From contig CAZXOC010000067.1 in assembly GCA_964642165.1 (NCBI GenBank), forward strand, positions 1-29,172: a DNA stretch of 29,172 nt. Direction: 5' to 3'. Shown in pieces: positions 22,960 to 29,172 of the stretch (position 1 is its first letter; every line of letters begins with the position of its first letter). The notes beneath the pieces are model-generated. The model did no database searches. It was not told the DNA's origin and saw only the letters and a list, made by a program, of their open reading frames with translations. Source of the stretch: CAYRVX01 sp964642165 (GTDB lineage Bacteria; Planctomycetota; Phycisphaerae; SM23-33). A program made the translations under genes and the position numbers.

Positions 22960-24126
22960 CTACCGCGGCCGCTTGCGGCGAAGGACGTTCTCGTCCGGGG
23001 CCCACTTCCTCTGCCACGCCGGGTAGTCCCGGGCCAGCAGGCCCGCCGCGTAGTAGCCCAGCCAACTGTAGCCCGTGCGGCGCTCGTGGGAGATCTCGGC
23101 CAGCGAATCCCTCGGGATGCCGTCGCGGCTGCAGAAGATCGGCTTGTTCGTGCCGATCCGGCAGAAGCGGCCCCACATCGGCGGGGCGGAGGGGTCCCGG
23201 ACCACCACCTTGTCGTACCCCCGGGGCGTGGAGGGGTCCTTCCTCGTGACCTGCCGGATGCCCGTGAGCTTGGCGCGGTCGAACCACGCGACGGCGCCCT
23301 GGACGGCGCGGACGACGTTCGGGTCGGGCTTCTCGATGTCCATCAGGAACCGGACGACGCCCACGGACTCGGCCCCGCTGATCGACGGCAGCTCGTAGCT
23401 GCGGGCCTTGGCGGGCTTCAGCGTCTCGTGGTCGTGCTGGGCGCACCAGGCCGTGGGCCTGCCGTCGACGACGATCTGGCACTTGAGGATGCACTCGATG
23501 CCCTTCCGGACGGCCGCTTGGGCTTTCCTGCGGCGCGGCTCGTCGACGAAGGCGAAGTCGCCCTTGCTGCCCGCGACGTCCCGAAGGACGCCCATCGCGC
23601 CGATCATGGCCCCGTCGTTGAACGTGATGTGACGGGAGTAGCCGCCGGGCTCCGGCCAGTACTGCGGCCAGCCGCCGTTGGGGTACTGGGCCGCCAGCAG
23701 GTAGTCGATGCCCTTCAGCGCGCCGTCGCGGACGCGCCGGATCTCCTCCGCCGGGCGCTTCCGGCGGAGGCAGGCGCTGACCACGCGGGCCAGGTACCGG
23801 ATCTGCGTGTGTGTCGCCCCGTTGTCGAGCGTCGAGTCGCGCCGACCCTTGGCCTTGCGAAGGGCGGCAAGCTGCTTCTCGCCCAGCGTCCCCGTCATGT
23901 CCTGGTTCTTGGGCCAGCCGCCGGAGCTCCGCTGCCAGGCGAGCAGGTTGCCCGCGATCCGCAGCGCGTCGTCCGTGGCGTACCACGGGCTCCTCTGGCC
24001 GAGAAGGGGGATCCGCCCCTTGCCGTCCTTGCGCGTGGGGACGTTCGCGTCCGCGGCCGCCGCGGCTGCCAGGGGCAGCAGCCAGCACAGCACGCCTCTC
24101 GATGCTCCTTGCGCCATCCGATTCAT
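22960..24126 (-). CDS. pelA: Pectate lyase, polysaccharide lyase family 10, secreted
   Basis: The 388-residue product has a signal peptide (VLCWLLPLAAAAAADA) and an AAAGGAG ribosome site 9 bases before the ATG. It shows the (alpha/alpha)-barrel landmarks of PL10: SSGGWPKNQDM (about 67-77), TLDNGATHTQIRYLA (99-113), PNGGWPQYWP (149-158), TFNDGAM (168-174), and ARSYELPSISG (241-251). D101, D171 and R242 are spaced much like the calcium-binding aspartates and the catalytic-base arginine reported for Cellvibrio Pel10A, so activity is likely. The enzyme would cut de-esterified homogalacturonan by calcium-dependent beta-elimination outside the cytoplasm. At this length it is a bare catalytic domain without carbohydrate-binding modules. 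It follows a sulfatase gene by 76 bases in the same direction, which ties pectin-like uronans to the locus. The symbol reflects family naming, not proven orthology. Confidence 0.88.
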   Translation of the reverse strand: MNRMAQGASRGVLCWLLPLAAAAAADANVPTRKDGKGRIPLLGQRSPWYATDDALRIAGNLLAWQRSSGGWPKNQDMTGTLGEKQLAALRKAKGRRDSTLDNGATHTQIRYLARVVSACLRRKRPAEEIRRVRDGALKGIDYLLAAQYPNGGWPQYWPEPGGYSRHITFNDGAMIGAMGVLRDVAGSKGDFAFVDEPRRRKAQAAVRKGIECILKCQIVVDGRPTAWCAQHDHETLKPAKARSYELPSISGAESVGVVRFLMDIEKPDPNVVRAVQGAVAWFDRAKLTGIRQVTRKDPSTPRGYDKVVVRDPSAPPMWGRFCRIGTNKPIFCSRDGIPRDSLAEISHERRTGYSWLGYYAAGLLARDYPAWQRKWAPDENVLRRKRPR

Positions 24127-24202
24127 GGACGTTGGCTCCTTTGGTTCCTCTCCCGCTGACGTGTCGCTGGGGCCCGCTGCCGGAGCACGCGCCGGCGGCT
24201 GC

Positions 24203-25684
24203 CTACGTCGCCAGCCAGGGGTCGCCTGTCTTCTTCAGCCAGGGATTCAGCTCGTCCCGAACGAGCCGCTTGACGACGTCGGGCCTCCCCGAGGCGATGT
24301 TCCGGAGCTGGTAGGGGTCCTCGACGCGGTCGTGCAGGACGGTCTGGGGGGGCTTGTCCGGCGTCTTTGTGATCACGAGCGTGTAGCGCTTCGTGCGGAC
24401 GCCGCGGCGGCCGAGGGCGGGCTGGCCCCGGGGCACCCAGAGGTAGAGCTGCGACGTCGGTCGCCGGCCCTTGCCCGTCAGGAACAGCTTCGCGTGGCTG
24501 ACGCCCTGGACGCTCGCGGGGACGTTCGCGCCGAAGCCCATCAGCTCCAGCAGCGTGGGATGGATGTCGGGCGAGGAGATCAGCAGGTCGTCTCGGCGGG
24601 GCTCGATCCGCCCCGGAAAGCGGATCAGGAACGGCACGCGCATCGACTCCTCGTAGTGCACGTTCTTCGTGCGGTGGTTGTGGCTGCCGATGCAGTTGCC
24701 GTGGTCGGCGGTGAAGACGACGATCGTGTCGGCGGCGAGGCCCGCCCGGTCGACGGCCCGCACGATGCGCCCGAACTGCTCGTCCACGCCGGTGATCATG
24801 GCGAAGTGGTTCTTGATCTGCTGCTTGGCCTCGCGAACGGCGGCCGTGGCGGCGTCCAGGTCCACGTTCGGGCGGTTGAGCAGGTCCTTCCACGTTCTGC
24901 CGGCGTAGCGGTCCACGTACTTCTTCGGCACCTGGCTGTACGGCGTGTGCGGCGGGTTGAACGACACGACCAGGGCGAACGGCGCGCCGGGCTTGCGGTA
25001 CGTGCCGCCCTCGTTGCGGAGGTACTTGACGGCCAGGTCCGCCTCGTGCTCCGGGCCCCACTGCTTGACCTTCACCCGTTCGTGCCGCTTCATGTCCGTG
25101 GACCAGTACTCCGGCGTCAGGTGGCGGTCGAACGTGCCGTAGGCGTACCAGAAGTCGAAGCCGTGGCGGCGGCGGGGGGGGCACCACTCGTTCCACGCGA
25201 AGCTCGGGCGGTTGTTGTAGCTCTTGACGAACGGCTTGCGGGGGGCGTCGAGGTGCCACTTGCCGATGTAGCCCAGGCTGTAGCCCTTGTCCTTCAGCAC
25301 GTCGGACCAGCAGCGGTCCGTCTCCTGGAGTTCGTTGTCGTACGGGGCCGTGGCGGACGTGCAGTTGCCCAGCACCTTGTTGGCGTGCGGGTACTTGCCC
25401 GTCATGAGCATCCCGCGGTACGGGCTGCACACGGGGTAGTTGCTCGCCGCCTGGGCCAGCACCAGGCTTTCGCCGGCGAAGCGATCCAGGTTCGGCGTCA
25501 GCACCGGGTCTTCCTTCAGGAAGCCCAGCGCCTGGCCTCGCATCTGGTCGGCCATGACGAACACGAGGTTGGGGCGCTTGGCGGGCGGCGCCGTCCCGGC
25601 CAGGCCCGCCCGTCCGGCCAGGGCCATCGCCGAGCCGGCCGCGGCGGCCTTTCTCATGAACTGTCTTCGCGTCGTGCGTGACAT
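24203..25684 (-). CDS. Tat-exported sulfatase with CSPYR active-site motif
   Basis: The ATG at 25684 has GGAG 6 bases upstream and starts a 493-residue protein with a twin-arginine signal (RRQFMRK at 6-12, then an Ala/Gly-rich run). D46 (FVMADQ) is a metal ligand. C86 in CSPYR is the formylglycine site; the fourth residue is Tyr where Ser or Ala is most common, but it still fits the CxPxR rule for formylglycine-generating enzyme. GKWHLDAPRK, NPPHTPYSQVPKKY and FTADHGNCIGSHN are further sulfatase landmarks. It would hydrolyse a sulfate ester on a glycan outside the cytoplasm. The gene lies 72 bases after a kelch-like lipoprotein gene and 76 before the PL10 pectate lyase gene, suggesting joint work on sulfated uronic-acid polymers. 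Substrate is not predictable from sequence alone. Confidence 0.85.
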   Translation of the reverse strand: MSRTTRRQFMRKAAAAGSAMALAGRAGLAGTAPPAKRPNLVFVMADQMRGQALGFLKEDPVLTPNLDRFAGESLVLAQAASNYPVCSPYRGMLMTGKYPHANKVLGNCTSATAPYDNELQETDRCWSDVLKDKGYSLGYIGKWHLDAPRKPFVKSYNNRPSFAWNEWCPPRRRHGFDFWYAYGTFDRHLTPEYWSTDMKRHERVKVKQWGPEHEADLAVKYLRNEGGTYRKPGAPFALVVSFNPPHTPYSQVPKKYVDRYAGRTWKDLLNRPNVDLDAATAAVREAKQQIKNHFAMITGVDEQFGRIVRAVDRAGLAADTIVVFTADHGNCIGSHNHRTKNVHYEESMRVPFLIRFPGRIEPRRDDLLISSPDIHPTLLELMGFGANVPASVQGVSHAKLFLTGKGRRPTSQLYLWVPRGQPALGRRGVRTKRYTLVITKTPDKPPQTVLHDRVEDPYQLRNIASGRPDVVKRLVRDELNPWLKKTGDPWLAT

Positions 25685-25756
25685 CTCAAGCTCCGTTTCC
25701 CGGCGGCACGCGCCTTCCACGTTCGACTATCCATCCTGCCTCCGGGGTCGGCTTTC

Positions 25757-27013
25757 TCAATGCCCGGCCCCGCGCGCCTCGGCCTTCGCCGGACGGGCGC
25801 GGTGGCGGTAGACCAGCATGAAGCCGTTGTCGCGGCTGTCGCCGGCGAGGTGGTAGAAGTGGGCGTTCAGCACGGGGTCGTAGAAGGCGTTGACGCCGCG
25901 GTATTTCCACTGCACCTTCGGCGGCACCGCGGCGGGCGTCCAGGCGTCGGCCTTGGGGTCGTAGATGCGGATGCCCACGCCGCCGGTGCGGAAGTGCACC
26001 ACCACGTCGCCGACGGGGTCGTACGCGATGGCCGCGCCGTTGGAGTTGCCCAGGTTTTCGGGCTGGCCTCTCGCCCGGATCGTGCGCCACCGGTTGCGGT
26101 CGATGTCGAAGGCCCAGAAGCCCTCGCGCCGAACCACGTAGACGCAGTTGCGCTTCGCGTCGTAGCAGCCGTTGCAGTCGTACCCGATCTTCGCGCGGTC
26201 GGCCTTCGGGTCCACCCAGCGGTTGCGCTCGAAGTCATAGAACCACACGCGCCCGCGATAGAGGAAGAAGGCCTGCCTGCGCGGCGGGATGTACTCCAGG
26301 AGGCCCTCGAAGAGGCGCGGGCCGGGGCCGTCGCCCGCCACGAACACCCGCCGCCACCTCCCGCCCGTCACGTCGTAGAACAGCGGGTGCTTGGGGTTCT
26401 CGATGACGGGCCCCGCGTGGCCGTAGTTGCGCCGGCGGACGTCGGGGTCGTTGGCATCCAGCCAGCTCCACCGCTGGGGGATCGCGCGCGTCCACCACGG
26501 GTTGTGCGTGTAGACGATCATCAGCCGGCGGAGGTGGGGCACGTACGTCTGGTTGCAGTAGCCGTGGCCCAGGAAGGACACGGGCACGTGTCGGCCCTTG
26601 GCGTCGACCTCGAAGCCGCGGGCGTCCAGGTGCAGCTTGAGCTGCTTCGTGTTCGCCCCGGGGTACACGCAGACCCAGCGATGGGCGGGGATGTCGTAGG
26701 CCCACAGGTCGTCCTGGAAGTGCCCGTCGGGCTTGACGAACCCGTGCTGCCCGCAGCCGCACAGCAGCGCGGCGCGAAGAGCGGGGGCGTAGGGCATCCG
26801 AGGCGTCCAGGACCGGCCGCGCGCCCGGCCCCACTTCGGGTCGGGCGCCGGCGCGCCCAGCTCCAGCCAGGAGTCGCTGCCAAGCGCCTGGATCCTGGCG
26901 ACGTGCGGGCCCGGTTTGCTCGGCAGCTTCTCCAGCGGCCCCGCCGCGGCGGGGCACGCCGCAAGAAGCGCCGACGCGGCTGTCATCCTCACCAGGTTCG
27001 TGCGACGCAGCAT
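25757..27013 (-). CDS. Kelch/galactose-oxidase-like beta-propeller lipoprotein, function unknown
   Basis: The 418-residue reading from the ATG at 27013 has GAGGA 8 bases upstream and a lipoprotein signal ending LLAAC, with Cys20 as lipid site. The frame stays open to 27310 but the extra part crosses the divergent promoter region and lacks a signal. The body carries repeated kelch-like blades: LWAYDIPAHRWVCV, PLFYDVTGGRWRRV, VWFYDFERNRWV, FWAFDIDRNRWRTI and IRIYDPKADAWT, roughly every 45-60 residues. Several cysteines are close together (CGCGQHG; GYDCNGCYDAKRNC), which could form disulfides. The copper-ligand set of galactose oxidase cannot be recognised, so I favour a binding or structural role at the cell surface. 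It is the first gene of the six-gene minus-strand set and is divergent from the beta-helix gene at 27183. Confidence 0.75.
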   Translation of the reverse strand: MLRRTNLVRMTAASALLAACPAAAGPLEKLPSKPGPHVARIQALGSDSWLELGAPAPDPKWGRARGRSWTPRMPYAPALRAALLCGCGQHGFVKPDGHFQDDLWAYDIPAHRWVCVYPGANTKQLKLHLDARGFEVDAKGRHVPVSFLGHGYCNQTYVPHLRRLMIVYTHNPWWTRAIPQRWSWLDANDPDVRRRNYGHAGPVIENPKHPLFYDVTGGRWRRVFVAGDGPGPRLFEGLLEYIPPRRQAFFLYRGRVWFYDFERNRWVDPKADRAKIGYDCNGCYDAKRNCVYVVRREGFWAFDIDRNRWRTIRARGQPENLGNSNGAAIAYDPVGDVVVHFRTGGVGIRIYDPKADAWTPAAVPPKVQWKYRGVNAFYDPVLNAHFYHLAGDSRDNGFMLVYRHRARPAKAEARGAGH

Positions 27014-27052
27014 GGCCGTGGTCCTCGCTGTCGTTCTCTGTATTGCCAAACG

Positions 27053-27068
27053 CTCCCGCCGGCGGGAG
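27053..27068. promoter_or_regulatory. Perfect 16-base palindrome in the divergent gap; operator candidate
   Basis: CTCCCGCCGGCGGGAG is a perfect palindrome lying 40 bases upstream of one divergent gene and 114 upstream of the other. It is further flanked by TTGCC (27043-27047) and GGCAA (27076-27080), which are reverse complements almost centred on it. A shared regulator for both clusters would bind in such a place. I see no clear -10/-35 pair for either direction in this gap. Confidence 0.4.
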
Positions 27069-27182
27069 GGGGCGGGGCAAAGGGGATCGACGCCGCCGCG
27101 GCACGGGGGCGGCAGGGGCGGTTTTAACGGGTGGACGGAATCCGGGCCCCGGGAACACGGGCACTTCGGAAAGGACGGTCCC

Positions 27183-29144
27183 ATGCGCTGCTTCCTCGCA
27201 TTCGTCATCTGCGGTCTGGCGGTCTCGCTCTCATTCGCGCAGGAGGCCGCCCCTCGGCCGCCGTGGAAGGGGCAATACAAGATCCGGCCGCACGAGAAGG
27301 ACCGCCTCACGCCGGCCGACGTGGTCGGGCCCGACGGCGTCGTCTACCCCAACTGGACGAAGTGCGGCGTGCAGGGCGGCATCCCGGCGGTCAGGACCGT
27401 CGCTCGGATCGAGGACTTCGGCGGCCGGGCCGACGACGGGAAGGACGACTCGCCCGCGCTGGACGCCGCCTGCCGGGCCGCCGGCGAGAAGGGCGCCGGG
27501 GCCGTCGCGCTCGGGGCGGGAACGTACCACCTCGACCGGCCCGTCACCGTGCGGCACGACGGCGTGGTGATCCGCGGGGCCGGACGCGACCGGACGAAGG
27601 TCCTCTTCCGGTACGCGATCCCCAAGTCGGGCATCGTGTTCTACTGGCCGCCGGCCGGAAGCCGCGTTGGCAAGGCCACGCCCATCGAGCTGCACTGCCG
27701 GCCGAAGGGCCTGACGAAGATGACCATCCTCGCCGGCGGCAGGACCGTCAAGGCGTGGCAGCGCGGTAAGCACTCGGGCAACACGTTCGGTACGGCGACG
27801 TCCGGCGCGGCCGTCGTGGGGCGGCTGCCCGACGGGCCGGCGAAGCTGACGGGCGTCGCCGAGTACCGTGACGGCACGAAGCTCACGTGCGACCTGCCCG
27901 TCGTCGTGGACTCGCGGCTCGCCGACGCCCGCCGCGTGGCCGCCAGCCGGGCGGCGATTTGCTTCCTCGGCCGCGGGCCCGTGGGGCCGACGATCCCACT
28001 GAAGCGCGACGGCAAGCGCGGAGACACGCGGCTGGTGCTGGAGCACGCTCGCGGCCTGGCGCGGGGCGATCGCATCGTGATCGACGGCCCGGCCACCGCC
28101 CGCTGGAAGAAGCTCACGCGCAACGCGTGCAAGTGGGGCCTGTACCGGCGCTACGAGCTGCGCGTCGGGCGCGTCGAGGGCAGCATGGTCCACGTGACCC
28201 AGCCGCTGCGGATCGAGTTCCCGACCGTCGACGGCTCGTGGGTGCAGGAGACGCGGCCCATCCGGGGCGGCGGCGTCGAGGGCCTGACCATCGAGCAGAC
28301 GGAGAACCTGTGGATCAGCAGCGTCCTGTTCCATCACGCGTGGGGCTGCTGGGCCCGCGGCGTGCGCGTGCGGATGTGCGGGCGGTTCCCCGTCTACGGG
28401 CTCCAGGCGAAGTGGTGCGAGATCCGCGACTGCATCTTCGACGACGCGCACTTCAAGGGCGGGGGCGGCACGGCCTACGTCGGCTGGGAGCATAGCTGCG
28501 ACTGCCTCATGGAGGGCGTCGAGACGTTCCGGTTCCGCCACGCGCCGCTGTTCCAGTGGGCCGCCAGCGGCTGCGTCATCCGCAAGGGCGTCTTCCACGA
28601 GTCCGACGCGCAGTGGCACTCCGGCTGGACCAACGAGAACCTCATGGAGCAGTGCGTGGTGCGGAGCGTTCGCGGGCACGGCGGGTACGGCTACGGCATG
28701 TGGGCCTCGCCGCCGAATGATGCCGCCCACGGCCCCAACGGGCCGCGAAACGTCGTCTACAACTGCGATGTCGCCAGCCAGCGGACCGGCCTCTGGATGG
28801 GCGGGATGAACGAGAACTGGCTGATCCTGCACAACCGCTTCGTCGTCGACAGGGGGCCGGGCGTCTACGCCAGGACGTGCAGCTTCGACCACATCATCCG
28901 GGGCAACGTGTTCGCCCTGAAGGACGGCAAGAGCCCCATGGTGCAGCTCGCCACGGCGGATTGCATCGGCGTGGAGATCGTCGCCAACCGGCTCCACGGC
29001 GGCGGCGGGAAGCTCCTCGCCGGCCCGGCCAGGCCCGCCGTCCTGAAGGACAACCAGGCCGCCCCGCTCGCCGCGCGGCTCCCCCCGCGCCCGAAGCCCG
29101 CCGTGGAGAGCATCTACGACTGGCAGCGGGCCAATGTGAAGTAG
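27183..29144 (+). CDS. Secreted pectate-lyase-3-type right-handed beta-helix protein with inserted beta domain
   Basis: AAGGA (27171-27175) lies 7 bases before the ATG at 27183, and the 653-residue product opens with a signal peptide (FLAFVICGLAVSLSFAQ). Residues about 68-145 match the N-terminal cap of pectate-lyase-3/phage-tailspike-type helices: IEDFGGRADDGKDDSPALDA, GAVALGAGTYHL, GVVIRGAGRDRTKV. Then comes an interruption of about 160-260 (SRVGKATPIELHCR to TCDLPVVVDS) that looks like an Ig-type sandwich. The helix resumes with ARGLARGDRIVIDG and coils such as IEQTENLWISSVLFHHA, RDCIFDDAHFKGG and HNRFVVDRG. Cys and Trp are frequent in the coils. It probably binds or cuts an extracellular polyuronide or related glycan. 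The active residues are not assignable. It is divergent from the kelch-like lipoprotein gene across a 169-base gap. Confidence 0.8.
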   Translation: MRCFLAFVICGLAVSLSFAQEAAPRPPWKGQYKIRPHEKDRLTPADVVGPDGVVYPNWTKCGVQGGIPAVRTVARIEDFGGRADDGKDDSPALDAACRAAGEKGAGAVALGAGTYHLDRPVTVRHDGVVIRGAGRDRTKVLFRYAIPKSGIVFYWPPAGSRVGKATPIELHCRPKGLTKMTILAGGRTVKAWQRGKHSGNTFGTATSGAAVVGRLPDGPAKLTGVAEYRDGTKLTCDLPVVVDSRLADARRVAASRAAICFLGRGPVGPTIPLKRDGKRGDTRLVLEHARGLARGDRIVIDGPATARWKKLTRNACKWGLYRRYELRVGRVEGSMVHVTQPLRIEFPTVDGSWVQETRPIRGGGVEGLTIEQTENLWISSVLFHHAWGCWARGVRVRMCGRFPVYGLQAKWCEIRDCIFDDAHFKGGGGTAYVGWEHSCDCLMEGVETFRFRHAPLFQWAASGCVIRKGVFHESDAQWHSGWTNENLMEQCVVRSVRGHGGYGYGMWASPPNDAAHGPNGPRNVVYNCDVASQRTGLWMGGMNENWLILHNRFVVDRGPGVYARTCSFDHIIRGNVFALKDGKSPMVQLATADCIGVEIVANRLHGGGGKLLAGPARPAVLKDNQAAPLAARLPPRPKPAVESIYDWQRANVK

Positions 29145-29160
29145 GGCGCGACGGACGTGC

Positions 29161-29166
29161 GAGGAG
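29161..29166 (+). promoter_or_regulatory. Shine-Dalgarno-like GAGGAG at window end
   Basis: GAGGAG lies 17 bases after the stop of the beta-helix gene, 6 bases before the end of the window. A start codon at or just beyond base 29173 would have ideal spacing, which suggests a further plus-strand gene in the same transcript. The start itself is not in view. Confidence 0.4.
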
Positions 29167-29172
29167 AACAGC

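Noticed and set aside
27014..27310. 99-residue N-terminal extension of the kelch-like gene
   Set aside because: It crosses the divergent gap and the start of the opposite gene. The ATG at 27013 has a ribosome site and begins a lipoprotein signal.

Overview
The window is high-GC (about 70% by eye), nearly fully coding DNA. It looks like a Planctomycetota or related PVC-group bacterium. This is an inference from gene content: three sulfatases with formylglycine motifs (two with Tat signals), a very large secreted PQQ-type beta-propeller, secreted beta-helix proteins, and families without characterised function that are typical of that phylum. There are 15 protein genes, one gene relic, and no tRNA, rRNA, CRISPR array, transposase, regulator or transporter. 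The longest stretch without a gene is about 245 bases (12500-12744).

Layout. (1) 1-4605, plus strand: the 3' part of an alkaline-phosphatase-superfamily gene cut by the window edge, then a secreted beta-helix protein with a C-terminal CBM9-like domain. Directly after it (4607-4732) is the C-terminal tail of a zinc-type alcohol dehydrogenase with no body: a gene relic. (2) 4752-12499, minus strand, five close genes read from 12499 downward: alpha/beta-hydrolase esterase, sulfatase without a signal peptide, DUF5060/TIM-barrel/PKD/LamG glycoside hydrolase, Tat-exported SGSH-like sulfatase, and an aryl-sulfate-sulfotransferase-like beta-propeller. (3) 12745-16719, plus strand, divergent from cluster 2: a 1324-residue PQQ-type propeller with an internal SAM-methyltransferase-like segment and a C-terminal malectin-like domain. 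The divergent gap holds two sigma70-like promoters and a palindrome. (4) 16744-27013, minus strand, six close genes read from 27013 downward: kelch-like lipoprotein, Tat-exported sulfatase with a CSPYR site, PL10 pectate lyase, a 902-residue protein of unknown function, a fused AmiE-like/NamZ-like lipoprotein, and a BadF-type amino-sugar kinase. (5) 27183-29144, plus strand: a secreted pectate-lyase-3-type beta-helix protein, with a Shine-Dalgarno-like stretch at the very end of the window that points to a further gene.

How it fits together. Most products are exported and act on complex polysaccharide: pectate lyase, beta-helix proteins, glycoside hydrolase, esterase, and sulfatases to remove sulfate. 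This suggests a locus for taking apart sulfated and/or pectin-like glycans, without the SusC/SusD pair seen in Bacteroidota. Inside cluster 4 lies a second theme, peptidoglycan salvage: a single polypeptide appears to join the amidase AmiE and the exo-muramidase NamZ, which are separate neighbouring genes in Bacillus subtilis, and is followed 30 bases later by a kinase of the family that includes MurNAc/GlcNAc kinases. This fusion plus kinase is the most coherent candidate for a little-described system here. The methyltransferase-like segment inside the secreted propeller is the second.
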